Positions 10,893-21,620 of a DNA stretch of 64,000 bases are shown here, piece after piece (within the stretch, counting starts at the first letter, position 1; every line of letters begins with the position of its first letter). Position numbers and translations under genes: made by a program. The DNA lies in contig NZ_AP025730.1 in assembly GCF_023734135.1 (NCBI RefSeq), positions 2,294,001-2,358,000 on the forward strand, in the 5' to 3' direction. The notes below the pieces were generated by a model that saw only the letters and a list, made by a program, of their open reading frames with translations, had not been told where the DNA came from and searched no databases. Source of the stretch: Sphaerotilus microaerophilus. Its GTDB lineage: Bacteria; Pseudomonadota; Gammaproteobacteria; Burkholderiales; Burkholderiaceae_C.

Positions 10893-12368
10893 ATGTTCCG
10901 GGGCATGCCTTTCGATTCATCCGCTGGTGCCGACTTCAGCTTCTTCTGGCACGACTACGAAACCTTCGGCCGCGTGCCCCGGCGCGACCGGCCGGCGCAG
11001 TTCGCCGGCCTCCGCACCAACGCGGCGCTGGAAGAGATCGACGCGCCGGTGATGTTCCACTGCCGGCCCGCACCCGACTACCTGCCCGACCCGGAGAGCT
11101 GCCTGCTCACCGGCATCCTGCCGCAGACCTGCCTGGCGCAGGGCCTGCCCGAGCAGGCCTTTGCCGACGCGATCCTGGAGCAGCTGGGCCGCCCGGGCAC
11201 GGTGGGCGTGGGCTACAACTCGATCCGCTTCGACGACGAGGTGACGCGCCACCTCTTCTGGCGCAACCTGATCGACCCCTACGGCCGCGAGTGGCAGAAC
11301 GGCTGCGGCCGCTGGGACCTGCTCGACGTGCTGCGCTGCACCTGGTCGCTGCGCCCCGAGGGCATCCAGTGGCCGACGCACCCGGACGGCCGCCCGAGCT
11401 TCAAGCTCGAGGACCTCACCGCCGCCAACGGCCTGGCGCACGAGGCCGCGCACGATGCGCTGTCGGACGTGCGCGCCACCCTGGCGCTGGCGCGCCTGGT
11501 GCGCGAACGCCAGCCGCGCCTGTGGGACTTCTGCCTGAAGCTGCGCAGCAAGCAGGCGGTGCTCGCCGAGATCGGCGTGGGCCGGCCCTTCCTGCACATC
11601 TCCGGCATGTACGGGCCGGAGCGCGGCTGCCTGGCGGTGGTCTGGCCGCTGGCGCCGCACCCGACGAACAGGAACGAGGTCATCGTGTGGGACCTGGCCG
11701 GGGACCCGGCCGAGCTGTTCACGCTCAACGCCGAGGCGATCCGCCTGCGCCTGTTCACCCGCGCCGAGGACCTGCCCAAGGGCCTGCGGCGCCTGCCGAT
11801 CAAGACGATTCACATCAACAAGTCGCCGATCGTGATCGGCAACCTGAAGACGCTGACCCCGGCCGTTGCCGCGCGCTGGGGAGTGGACCTGGACGCCGCG
11901 CTGCGCCACGCCGAGGTGGCGGCACGCCGCGGCGCCAGCCTGGGCGGGCTGTGGGACGAGGTCTTCGCCCGCCCGGCGGGGCAGGACGCGCCCGACGTGG
12001 ACGAGGACCTCTACGGCGGCTTCATCGGCAACGCCGACCGCCGCACCCTGGAGCGCCTGCGCACGCTGCCGCCGGCCGAGCTGGCCGATCGGCATCCGGC
12101 TTTCGAGGACGGCCGGCTCGACGAGCTGCTGTTCCGCTATCGCGCCCGCAACCACCCCGCCACGCTCAGCGCCGAAGAGGCCGCGCAGTGGCGCTCGCAC
12201 TGCGCCGAGCGCCTGCATGCGGGAGCGGGCGGCGCGCTGACGCTGGCGGCCTTCTTCGAGCGCATCGACCAGCTCGGCGACGGCCTGGCCGAGGACGACG
12301 AGCGCGGCCAGGCCATCCTGGGCGCCCTGTACGACTACGCCGAGCAGATCGCTCCAGACGCGCCCTGA
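10893..12368 (+). CDS. sbcB: Exodeoxyribonuclease I
   Basis: The 491-residue protein degrades single-stranded DNA 3' to 5' in recombination and mismatch repair. It shows the DEDDh-type exonuclease signature of ExoI: HDYETFGRVPRRDRPAQFAG at the start, GYNSIRFDDE, and HDALSDVRATLALA, plus the SH3-like and C-terminal parts (KSPIVIGNLKTL, YGGFIGNADR). Length matches E. coli SbcB (475 residues). Start choice is between Met 10893 and Met 10905; neither has a strong ribosome-binding site. It lies 32 bp after ligE on the same strand, which groups two DNA-processing enzymes. Confidence 0.93.
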   Translation: MFRGMPFDSSAGADFSFFWHDYETFGRVPRRDRPAQFAGLRTNAALEEIDAPVMFHCRPAPDYLPDPESCLLTGILPQTCLAQGLPEQAFADAILEQLGRPGTVGVGYNSIRFDDEVTRHLFWRNLIDPYGREWQNGCGRWDLLDVLRCTWSLRPEGIQWPTHPDGRPSFKLEDLTAANGLAHEAAHDALSDVRATLALARLVRERQPRLWDFCLKLRSKQAVLAEIGVGRPFLHISGMYGPERGCLAVVWPLAPHPTNRNEVIVWDLAGDPAELFTLNAEAIRLRLFTRAEDLPKGLRRLPIKTIHINKSPIVIGNLKTLTPAVAARWGVDLDAALRHAEVAARRGASLGGLWDEVFARPAGQDAPDVDEDLYGGFIGNADRRTLERLRTLPPAELADRHPAFEDGRLDELLFRYRARNHPATLSAEEAAQWRSHCAERLHAGAGGALTLAAFFERIDQLGDGLAEDDERGQAILGALYDYAEQIAPDAP

Positions 12369-12434
12369 GCCGCCTCCTTCGACCGAGCGCCCCCGCCGCA
12401 CCGACCGCACCGACCGTTTCCCGAGAACCAGACC

Positions 12435-13445
12435 ATGACCATCCAGTGGTTCCCCGGCCACATGGCCACGACCAAGCGCGCGATCGCCGAGCGCATGAAG
12501 GCCGGCATCGACGTCGTCATCGAGATGCTCGACGCGCGCCTGCCCGGCTCCAGCGCCAACCCGCTGCTGGGTGACCTCACCCGTGCCAAGCCGACGCTGA
12601 AGATCCTCAACAAGCAGGACCTGGCCGACCCCGCGTGCACTGCCGCCTGGCTGGCGCACTACAACGCCCTGCCGGGCACCCGCGCCATCGGCCTGGACGC
12701 GAGCGAAACCGCGCCGGCGCAGCGGCTGATCGCCGCCAGCAAGGAGCTGGCGCCGTTCCGCGGCGGGCTGGTCAAGCCGCTGCGCCTGATGATCTGCGGC
12801 GTGCCCAACGTCGGCAAGTCCACGCTGATCAACACGCTGGTGGGCAAGCGCGCGGCCAAGACCGGCGACGAGCCGGGCATCACCAAGCAGGAGCAGCGCA
12901 TCGCGCTGGCCAGCGACGTCTACCTCTACGACACGCCGGGCATGCTCTGGCCCAAGATCCTTGTCGACCAGAGCGGCTACAACCTGGCCGCCAGCGGGGC
13001 AGTCGGGCGCAACGCGCTGGAAGAGGAAGTGGTGGCTGCCGAGCTGCTGGGCTATGTGCGCCGCCACTACCCGGGGCGCATCGAGGCGCGCTACAAGCTG
13101 GGCGAACCCCACGGTGGCAAGGGCGCCCAGGCGGACATTGCTGCACTCAATGACGCCGAGCTGCTCGAAGCCATCGGCCGGCGCCGTGGTGCCGTGCTGC
13201 CGGGGGGCCGCATCAACACCCAGAAGGCCGCCGAGATGGTGCTCAACGAGTTCCGCAGCGGGGCGCTGGGTCGGGTGTCGCTGGAAACGCCTGAGGAGCT
13301 GGCCGAGTGGACCGCCGCTGCGCTGGCAGCCGAGGCCGAGCGGGAGAAGGAGCGCGTGCCCCGCCGCCAGCGCGGGCGCGCCGCGCAGTTCGATGACGAG
13401 GCGCCAGAGGCTTTGGATGGGGGCGACGACCCCGGCGCGGCTTGA
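12435..13445 (+). CDS. rbgA: Ribosome biogenesis GTPase YlqF/RbgA
   Basis: The 336-residue protein has a circularly permuted GTPase domain: the G4 motif NKQD (59-62) precedes G1 GVPNVGKST (122-130) and G3 DTPG (166-169). The N-terminal WFPGHMATTKR segment is typical of YlqF. RbgA-type GTPases act late in 50S subunit assembly. The C-terminal tail is Arg/Glu-rich (EREKERVPRRQRGR). It is an independent housekeeping gene, downstream of sbcB on the same strand. Confidence 0.93.
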   Translation: MTIQWFPGHMATTKRAIAERMKAGIDVVIEMLDARLPGSSANPLLGDLTRAKPTLKILNKQDLADPACTAAWLAHYNALPGTRAIGLDASETAPAQRLIAASKELAPFRGGLVKPLRLMICGVPNVGKSTLINTLVGKRAAKTGDEPGITKQEQRIALASDVYLYDTPGMLWPKILVDQSGYNLAASGAVGRNALEEEVVAAELLGYVRRHYPGRIEARYKLGEPHGGKGAQADIAALNDAELLEAIGRRRGAVLPGGRINTQKAAEMVLNEFRSGALGRVSLETPEELAEWTAAALAAEAEREKERVPRRQRGRAAQFDDEAPEALDGGDDPGAA

Positions 13446-13529
13446 CCTGCGCCAGCCTTGCGGGGAACTGACGGGCCTACACTCGCCAGCGTTGTCCCTT
13501 CCCGCCACATCCGACAAAGAAGCACAGCC

Positions 13530-14657
<1,128 letters not shown>

Positions 14658-14710
14658 CGCGGCTGCCGCGGCGGGCAGGAGGCCCGCCGGGCAGGGGGGC
14701 GATCGGCCGT

Positions 14711-17104
14711 TCAGTCGACCAGTGCGGCCGGCATGGTTTCCCTGACTGGCTGACGCGGGGGCAGGGCCGGCAGGGCGGGCAGGCTGCCGTCGGCCGCCCA
14801 GCGCGCCAGCCACTCCTCGGCGGGGCCGGGCCGTCCGTAGAAGTAGCCCTGCAGGATGACGCCCTCGGCCCGCGCGGCGAGGAACTGCGTCTGGGCCGGC
14901 TCTTCCACCCCCTCGGCCACCACCTTCAGGCCCATGTGGCTGGCCACGGAGAGGATGGTTTCGACCAGCGCGGCATCGTCGGCGCGGCGGGTGACGTCCT
15001 GGATGAAGCTGCGGTCGATCTTCAGCTCGGAGATCGGCAGGCGTTTCAGGTAGGCCAGTGACGAATAGCCGGTACCGAAGTCGTCGATCGAGAAGTGCAG
15101 CCCCAGCGCGCGCAGCGCCTGCATGCGCTCGATGGTCTGCTCGACGTTGCCGATCACCAGGCCTTCGGTGATCTCCAGGGTCAGCAGGTGCGGGTCGATG
15201 GCGTGCTCGGCCAGCAACTGCTGCATCCAGGTCACGAAATCGGGCTGGCGGAACTGGCGCGGGCTGAGGTTGATCGACAGCGGCAGCGACCGCCCGGCGC
15301 GCGCCTGTTCGGCGATCAGCCGCATGGCCTCGGTGACGACCCAGCGCCCCAGGCTGACGATCAGGTCCGATTCCTCGGCGATCGGGATGAACACGCCCGG
15401 TGACACCAGGCCCTGGACGGGGTGCTGCCAGCGCACCAGCGCCTCGGCCCCGGTCCAGCGGCCGGAGGTGTCCACCTGCGGCTGCAGGTACAGGCGCAGC
15501 TGGTCCTCGACCAGCGCCTGGCGCAGGTCCCGGTCGATGCGAAAACGCTGCTCGGCGGCGTCGCCCATCGCCGACTCGAAGAAGGCGATCTGCGCGCCTC
15601 CGTGGGCCTTGGCCTGGTTCAGCGCCGTGGTGGCGTGGCGCAGCACCTGCGCGGCGCCCTGCTCGCTGCTGCCGGTCTCCTGGCCGTGGCCGTCGGGGCA
15701 CAGCGCGATGCCGATGCTGGCGCTCACCGTCACCTGGTCTCCTGCGCTGTCCAAGGTCAGCGGTTCCAGCAGGGCGTCCTGCATCTGGCTCGCGAAGGCG
15801 TAGGCCTGGTGGCCGGCCGCGGCCGCGTCAGCATCCAGGTCGGGCAGCAGGGTGGCGAACTCGTCCGTCCCAAGGCGGGCGACCAGGCGCTCGCTGCCGG
15901 CCAGCGCACTCAGCCGGACGCCGAGGGCGTGCAGCAGGGCGTCCCCGGCCGCCTGGCCGCGCGCTTCGTTGACGGTCTTGAAGCGGTCGATGTTCAGGTG
16001 CACCAGGGCAGCGTGACGGCCCTGGAGGCGGTTCTGCCGCAGCACCTGGCCCAGCCGCTCTTCGAGCTGGCTGCGGTTGGGCAGCCCGGTGACCGGGTCA
16101 TGCCGCGCCAGGTGGTGCAGGCGCGCCTCGGCCTCGCGCCGGGCGGTGATGTCCTGGCGCAGCCAGACGTGGTGCGTGATGCCGCCATCGGGCTGGCGCA
16201 GCGGGCTCACCCGCGTGGCCTCGATGCGCACGCTGCCGTCGACGTGCTGGCCGCGCAGCTCGCCACGCCAGGCCTGCCCGCAGGCCAGGGTCTGCAGGAT
16301 CGCGTCGTGGCTGTCGGGGTCGAGGTTCATGGCGCCCAGGCTCCTCACGTCCGCGCCCAGGGCCTGGTCCGCGTCGCGCCCGAGCCGGCTCAGGGCGGCC
16401 GGGTTGGCGTACTCGACCCGGCCGCGCGTGTCGGTGATGAGCACGCCCTCGGGGCTCTGCTCGATGACCTGCGAGAACTTGCGCAGCTCGAACTCCCGCT
16501 CTGCCAGCTCGGCCGAGGTGCGACGCTCACGATCGATGCGCAGCCGGTAGCTGTGGCGCGCGGCCAGCCCCATTGCCGCAGCCAGGGCGAACATGATGCA
16601 GAAGTAGAAGGCGACGATCAGCTCGCTGTCGCGCACCGCTGTGCCCACCCAGCCTCGGCCCTCGGCCCAGGCCGCCAGGCCGTACAACGCGGCGGTTGCG
16701 CCGGTCATCAGCAGCGTCGTGCGCTGCCCCAGCATCCAGGCTGCACCGCTGATCAGCACCAGGAAGGTGGTCCAGTTGACGTTGTGCACGCCGCCGTGCA
16801 TCCAGACGAAGGCCGTGTTCAGGCTCCAGCCGCCCCAGAGCAGCAGCTGCGCGGCGGCGCGCGGGTGGCCATTGCGCAGCAGCCACAGCACCAGCAGGGA
16901 GGTGGCGAGGAAGGCGCCGCTGATCCCCACATTCATGTCGACCTGCCCCGCGGTGACCAGGCGCAGCGCCATCAGCCCCAGGTTGGCCAGGGCCCCGGCC
17001 GTGGCGATGACGCTCAGCAGGCGCAGCACCGACGGATCCGCCTGGCCCTGTCCCGGCGGGGGGCGGCGGATTGCCTGCGCATCGCGTGCCTGCGTCGTGG
17101 TCAT
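14711..17104 (-). CDS. Membrane PAS-GGDEF-EAL protein with degenerate GGDEF (copy 1)
   Basis: About 797 residues: five or six N-terminal transmembrane helices (about 25-200), a PAS domain (FSQVIEQSPEGVLITD...), PAC (VWLRQDITARREAEARL), a GGDEF domain whose active motif reads GTDEF instead of GGDEF, and a full EAL domain with GAEALVRWQHP, NLSPRQFRQ, DDFGTGYSSLAYLK and VAEGVEE. The EAL residues for c-di-GMP hydrolysis look complete, while the changed glycine suggests the cyclase is inactive or only binds GTP. It probably lowers c-di-GMP in response to a membrane or PAS signal. It is followed upstream by a close paralogue on the same strand. Confidence 0.9.
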   Translation of the reverse strand: MTTTQARDAQAIRRPPPGQGQADPSVLRLLSVIATAGALANLGLMALRLVTAGQVDMNVGISGAFLATSLLVLWLLRNGHPRAAAQLLLWGGWSLNTAFVWMHGGVHNVNWTTFLVLISGAAWMLGQRTTLLMTGATAALYGLAAWAEGRGWVGTAVRDSELIVAFYFCIMFALAAAMGLAARHSYRLRIDRERRTSAELAEREFELRKFSQVIEQSPEGVLITDTRGRVEYANPAALSRLGRDADQALGADVRSLGAMNLDPDSHDAILQTLACGQAWRGELRGQHVDGSVRIEATRVSPLRQPDGGITHHVWLRQDITARREAEARLHHLARHDPVTGLPNRSQLEERLGQVLRQNRLQGRHAALVHLNIDRFKTVNEARGQAAGDALLHALGVRLSALAGSERLVARLGTDEFATLLPDLDADAAAAGHQAYAFASQMQDALLEPLTLDSAGDQVTVSASIGIALCPDGHGQETGSSEQGAAQVLRHATTALNQAKAHGGAQIAFFESAMGDAAEQRFRIDRDLRQALVEDQLRLYLQPQVDTSGRWTGAEALVRWQHPVQGLVSPGVFIPIAEESDLIVSLGRWVVTEAMRLIAEQARAGRSLPLSINLSPRQFRQPDFVTWMQQLLAEHAIDPHLLTLEITEGLVIGNVEQTIERMQALRALGLHFSIDDFGTGYSSLAYLKRLPISELKIDRSFIQDVTRRADDAALVETILSVASHMGLKVVAEGVEEPAQTQFLAARAEGVILQGYFYGRPGPAEEWLARWAADGSLPALPALPPRQPVRETMPAALVD

Positions 17105-17223
17105 GGGGTTCTGCCGATCATTCGTCTGCGGACTGTAAAGAGCACAGCGGGTGGCCGATCGGACGTTCAACGTCCTGAATCGGGGCCTTCTCCCGTGCGC
17201 CAGCCCGGTTCATTCGCCGGGCG

Positions 17224-19614
17224 TCAGGCACCGAGTGCCGTGGCGGTGGCGGCGATGTCGGCGCCCGCCAGCGGCTGCGGCGTTCCAGCGGCCCGGCCAG
17301 GGAGCGGGGGCAGGACCTGCTGCTCCTGCCAGCGCTGCAGCCACTCACGGGCCGGCGCGGGCTTGCCGAACAGGTAGCCCTGCAGGATCACGCTGGCGTC
17401 GCGGCGGGCGAGGAAATCCGCCTGCTCCTGTGTCTCGACGCCCTCGGCCACCACCTTCAGCTGCATGTGTGCAGCCACCGACAGGATGGTCTCGACCAGG
17501 GCCGCGTCGTCCGGGTGTGTCGGCGCGTCCTGGATGAAGGCCTTGTCGATCTTCAGCTCCGAGATCGGCAGGCGCTTCAGGTAGGCCAGCGAGGAGTAGC
17601 CCGTGCCGAAGTCGTCGATCGAGAAGTGCAGTCCCCGGGCGCGCAGCTCCTTCATCCGCGCGATGGCCTGCTCGACGTTGCCGATCACCAGCCCCTCGGT
17701 CACTTCCAGAGTCAGCAGGCCGGGGTCCACGCCCTGTTCGGCCAACAGGTTGCACAGCCAGGGCACGAAATCGCCCTGGCGGAACTGCCTCGGGCTGAGG
17801 TTGACCGACAGCGGCAGCGCCAGGCCCGCCCGGGCCGCTGTGGCCATCAGCCGCACCGCTTCGGTGAACACCCAGCGGCCGACGCCGACGATCAGCTCGG
17901 ACTCCTCGGCGATCGGGATGAACAGCCCTGGCGACACCATGCCCTGCGTCGGGTGCTGCCAGCGCACCAGCGCCTCTGCGCCGGTCCAGCGGCCCTTGGC
18001 ATCGACCTGCGGCTGCAGGAACAGGCGCAGCTGGTGGTCCGCCAGCGCCTCGCGCAGGTCGCGTTCGACGCGGAAGCGCTGCTGGGCGGCATCGCCCATC
18101 GCCGCCTCGAAGAAGGCTGTGTGCGCGCCGCCGTGGCGCTTGGCCTCGCTGAGTGCGTTGGCGGCGCGGCGCAGGGCCTCTGCCGGGGTGTCGACCTCGC
18201 TGGCCGGGCACAGCGCGATGCCGATGCTGGCGGTCACCGTGACCGGCTCGGCCTGCGAGAGTTGCAGCGGCTGCAGCAGCGCCTCGTGCACCTGGCAGGC
18301 CAGGCCGTAGGCCTGGTGGCTGGCGGCGCCGGCCTCGGCCTCCAGGTCGGGCAGGAGCACCGCGAACTCGTCGGCGCCCACGTGCGCCAGCAGCTCGTGG
18401 CGGTACAGCAGGCCGCGCAGGCGTTGCGCCAGGGCCTGCAGCAGGGCATCGCCGACGCCCTGGCCGCGGGCCTCGTTGACGGTCTTGAAGCGGTCGATGT
18501 TGAGCACGACCAGGGCGAGGTGGCACCTTGCCTGCGTGGCCTGCTTCAGCCGCTCAGCCAGGCGCGCCTCCAGCTCCCGGCGGTTGGGCAGGCCGGTGAG
18601 TGCGTCGTGGCGCTCCAGGTGGGCCACGCGGGCCTCGGCCTCGCGCCGCGCGGTGATGTCCTGCTGCAGCCAGACGTGGTGCGTCGCCTGCCCATCGGGC
18701 TGGCGCACCGGCGCGATGGTGATCGACTCGACCGACTCGTGGCCGTCGCCGCGGCGCAGGTGCAGCTCGCCGCGCCAGGGCCGCGTCTCGCGCAGTGCCG
18801 TCGACAGCGAGCGCAACGTGGCCGTGTTGGTCCGCGGGCTGACCAACTGGCGTGCGTCCCGCCCGATCAGGGCGGACGCGGCGCAGCCGGCTCGCTCCAG
18901 CGCGATGGCGTTGGCGTACTCGATGCGGCCCTTCAGGTCGGTGATCAGCACGCTCTCGGGGCTTTGTTCAAGCGCCTGCGTCAGCTTGTGCATGTCGGCC
19001 TCGCGCAGCGCGAGGGCCTCCGAGTAGCGCTGCTCCCGCGCCAGGCGCTGCTTGTAGCTGCGCCGCGACAGCAGCGTGAGCGTGGCGATCAGCCCCAGGA
19101 CCATGACGTTGTAGGTGCCGACGTAGGGGGCCGGCAGCACGGGGGCGGGTGGGAGCCACCCGTTGACTTCGCTGGTGAGGAACACGGCCTGGGCCAGCAA
19201 GGTCATGCCCGCCATGGCCAGGGCCGGGCGGTGGCCAAGCAGCCAGGCGCACGCCACCAGCAGGACGGCGTAGTTCATCGTGTTGACGCTGCGCGCGCCG
19301 CCGGCCTGCCAACCGAGGAAGGTGGTGATCAGCCAGCCGCTCCCCAACAGGAGGTGCGCCGCGGGGCGCCAGTTGCCGCGCCGGGTCAGCAGCAGGATGC
19401 CGATGCAGAGGGCCGCGTAGACGAAGTTCGCGGTGACGCTGCGGTCGAAGCCTGCGCCGCCGTGTGTCAGCCGGATCGTGCCGATGACGAGGCAGGTGGG
19501 GACGCCGATGGCTGCGCAGGCCTGCAGGAGCCGCCGCCCCAGCTCGTCGCGATCATCCGGATCGTCATCTGGCCGGAAACCGGCCCCCTGTGCCTTGCCC
19601 TGACTTGTTTTCAT
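17224..19614 (-). CDS. Membrane PAS-GGDEF-EAL protein with degenerate GGDEF (copy 2)
   Basis: 796 residues with the same architecture as the neighbouring gene: N-terminal membrane region, PAS (LTQALEQSPESVLITD), PAC, GGDEF reading GADEF, and a complete EAL domain (GAEALVRWQHP, DDFGTGYSSLAYLK, VAEGVET). Long stretches of GGDEF-EAL are near identical to copy 1 (for example GNVEQ.I.RM..LRA.GLHF), while the membrane parts differ, so a tandem duplication with divergence of the sensor part is likely. The start Met (MKTSQGK) is supported by the end of the conserved reading frame; 63 bp separate it from the divergent trhP gene. Confidence 0.9.
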   Translation of the reverse strand: MKTSQGKAQGAGFRPDDDPDDRDELGRRLLQACAAIGVPTCLVIGTIRLTHGGAGFDRSVTANFVYAALCIGILLLTRRGNWRPAAHLLLGSGWLITTFLGWQAGGARSVNTMNYAVLLVACAWLLGHRPALAMAGMTLLAQAVFLTSEVNGWLPPAPVLPAPYVGTYNVMVLGLIATLTLLSRRSYKQRLAREQRYSEALALREADMHKLTQALEQSPESVLITDLKGRIEYANAIALERAGCAASALIGRDARQLVSPRTNTATLRSLSTALRETRPWRGELHLRRGDGHESVESITIAPVRQPDGQATHHVWLQQDITARREAEARVAHLERHDALTGLPNRRELEARLAERLKQATQARCHLALVVLNIDRFKTVNEARGQGVGDALLQALAQRLRGLLYRHELLAHVGADEFAVLLPDLEAEAGAASHQAYGLACQVHEALLQPLQLSQAEPVTVTASIGIALCPASEVDTPAEALRRAANALSEAKRHGGAHTAFFEAAMGDAAQQRFRVERDLREALADHQLRLFLQPQVDAKGRWTGAEALVRWQHPTQGMVSPGLFIPIAEESELIVGVGRWVFTEAVRLMATAARAGLALPLSVNLSPRQFRQGDFVPWLCNLLAEQGVDPGLLTLEVTEGLVIGNVEQAIARMKELRARGLHFSIDDFGTGYSSLAYLKRLPISELKIDKAFIQDAPTHPDDAALVETILSVAAHMQLKVVAEGVETQEQADFLARRDASVILQGYLFGKPAPAREWLQRWQEQQVLPPLPGRAAGTPQPLAGADIAATATALGA

Positions 19615-19677
19615 GTTTGCAGACTCGTTCAACCCTGGCCGCAACTGGACCATGCTTCGCCCCGCGACAATCGCGGC

Positions 19678-21081
19678 GTGAAACCTGCAAATCCTGAGCT
19701 TCTCCTGCCCGCCGGCTCGCTGGACCGCATGCGTGCGGCCTACGACTTCGGCGCCGATGCCGTCTATGCCGGCCAGCCGCGCTACTCGCTGCGTGCGCGC
19801 AACAACGAGTTCCGCCTCGAACAGCTTGCCCAGGGCATTGCCGAGGCCCATGCGCGCGGCAAGCGCTTCTTCGTCACCAGCAACCTGCTGGCGCACAACG
19901 ACAAGGTGCGCACCTATCTGCGCGACCTCGCGCCGGTGGTCGAGCTTCGGCCGGACGCGCTGATCATGGCCGACGCCGGCCTGATCATGCTGGTGCGCGA
20001 GGAGATGGAGCGCGGGCGATGGCCCGAGATCCCGATCCACCTCTCGGTGCAGGCCAACACCACCAACTGGGCGGCGGTGAAGTTCTGGCAGCGTGCCGGG
20101 GTGTCGCGCATCATCCTGTCGCGCGAGTTGAGCCTGGGCGAGATCGAGCAGATCCGCAACGAGTGCCCGGACGTCGAGCTGGAGGTCTTCGTGCACGGCG
20201 CGCTGTGCATCGCCTACTCCGGGCGCTGCCTGCTGTCGGGCTACTTCAACCGCCGCGACCCCAACCAGGGCACCTGCACCAACGCCTGCCGCTGGAGCTA
20301 CGGCGCCCAGCCCGGCAGCGAGGCCAACGATGCGGGCGAGGTGCAGCCGCTGTCTTCCGTGGCCACGCTGGACCAAGGCTTCGATTTCACCGCCGAGCAG
20401 GCACGCGCCGACGATGCCTTCGCCGCCTGTGGTGGCGCACCCCGTCACCCCGCGGCCGATCGTGTCTACCTGCTCGAAGAGACCGCACGCCGCGCCGGCG
20501 AGCTCATGCCCATCATGGAGGACGAGCACGGCACCTACATCCTCAACAGCCGTGACCTGCGCGCGGTCGAGCACGTCGAGCGGCTGGTCAAGATCGGCGT
20601 GGACTCGCTGAAGATCGAGGGCCGCACCAAGAGCCGCTACTACGTGGCGCGCACCGCGCAGGTCTACCGCCGGGCGATCGACGATGCCGTGGCCGGGCGG
20701 CGCTTCGACCCCGCGCTGCTGGTCGAGCTGGAAGGCCTGGCCAGCCGCGGTTACACGCCCGGCTTCCTGGACCGCCACGCCGCGCAGGACCTGCAGAACT
20801 ACGCCACCGGCCATTCGGTGGCGCTGCGCAGCCAGTACGTGGCGGAGGTGCTGGGCGTGGGCGAGGACGGCTGGGCCGAGGTCGAGACCAAGAACCGCTT
20901 TGCCGTGGGCGACACGCTGGAGATCGTGCACCCCGCAGGCAACCGCCACGTCGCGCTGGCCGAGATGCGCAACCTGGACGGTGAGCCGATCACCGTGGCG
21001 CCCGGCAGCCCGCTGCGCGTGCGCATCCCGATCGGCCTGCCCGCCGAAGGGGCGCTGATCGCCCGCCTGCTGGGTGATTGA
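19678..21081 (+). CDS. trhP: U32-family tRNA hydroxylation protein TrhP (YegQ)
   Basis: The 467-residue protein begins at GTG (VKPANPELLLPAGS). It has the U32 'peptidase' signature EVFVHGALCIAYSGRCLLS and the conserved CTNACRW cysteine motif, then ILNSRDLRA and KIGVDSLKIEGR.KS. E. coli YegQ/TrhP (453 residues) takes part in prephenate-dependent 5-hydroxylation of wobble uridine in tRNA, and the length and layout match. The region near residues 215-265 is an extra Ala/Asp-rich insert relative to the family core as I know it. Confidence 0.9.
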   Translation: MKPANPELLLPAGSLDRMRAAYDFGADAVYAGQPRYSLRARNNEFRLEQLAQGIAEAHARGKRFFVTSNLLAHNDKVRTYLRDLAPVVELRPDALIMADAGLIMLVREEMERGRWPEIPIHLSVQANTTNWAAVKFWQRAGVSRIILSRELSLGEIEQIRNECPDVELEVFVHGALCIAYSGRCLLSGYFNRRDPNQGTCTNACRWSYGAQPGSEANDAGEVQPLSSVATLDQGFDFTAEQARADDAFAACGGAPRHPAADRVYLLEETARRAGELMPIMEDEHGTYILNSRDLRAVEHVERLVKIGVDSLKIEGRTKSRYYVARTAQVYRRAIDDAVAGRRFDPALLVELEGLASRGYTPGFLDRHAAQDLQNYATGHSVALRSQYVAEVLGVGEDGWAEVETKNRFAVGDTLEIVHPAGNRHVALAEMRNLDGEPITVAPGSPLRVRIPIGLPAEGALIARLLGD

Positions 21082-21195
21082 TTCGGCGACCGACTCGGCG
21101 AGTGACCCCCTGCCCGCCGCGGGCGTGTGAACCCTGTCACACCGCGGCCACACTCGTGGCTAGGATGGAGTGGTGTTCTGCTGGAGATACACACC

Positions 21196-21615
21196 ATGAC
21201 CTCCCCTTGCCCCGTCGTCCACTTCGAGATGCCCTACCGTGACGCCGAACGCGCCAAGCGCTTCTACGCCGAGGCCTTCGGCTGGCAGATGCAGCAGTTC
21301 GGCCCCGAGATGGGCGACTACATCCTGGCCACCACCGCCACGGTGGACAGCAACGCCCCTGGCGCGGTGCGCGGGTCCATCAACGGCGGCCTCTTCCCGT
21401 TCAAGGCCGACTGGCCGATGCAGCAGCCCTCGGTGGTGATGGGCGTCGATGACATCCGCGCCGCGATGGCCCGCGTCACCGCCGGCGGTGGCGAGGTGAT
21501 GGGCGAGCCCATGGCCATCCCCGGCGTGGGCGACTACGTGTCCTTCGTCGACACCGAAGGGAACCGTCTCAGCATGCTGCAGCCGGCGATGGGCGCCGCA
21601 CCCGGACAGGGTTGA
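21196..21615 (+). CDS. VOC-superfamily (glyoxalase-like) protein
   Basis: A 139-residue single-chain VOC protein: VVHFEMPYRDAERAKRFYAEAFGW at the start is the classic first beta-alpha-beta unit, and SFVDTEGNRLSMLQP the closing motif with the metal-site region. It resembles the 'enzyme related to lactoylglutathione lyase' group; substrate unknown. It starts at the second in-frame ATG (MTSPCP). Its stop codon overlaps or adjoins a second VOC gene. Confidence 0.8.
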   Translation: MTSPCPVVHFEMPYRDAERAKRFYAEAFGWQMQQFGPEMGDYILATTATVDSNAPGAVRGSINGGLFPFKADWPMQQPSVVMGVDDIRAAMARVTAGGGEVMGEPMAIPGVGDYVSFVDTEGNRLSMLQPAMGAAPGQG

Positions 21616-21620
21616 CCGCC

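Noticed and set aside
19615..21153. Apparent N-terminal extension of the second EAL protein by about 500 residues
   Set aside because: The extra part is antisense to trhP; the conserved protein begins at MKTSQGK (19614).
21082..21195. GTGTGA/TCACAC inverted repeat before the first VOC gene
   Set aside because: Six-base arms are too short to call an operator, and no second copy occurs in the window.
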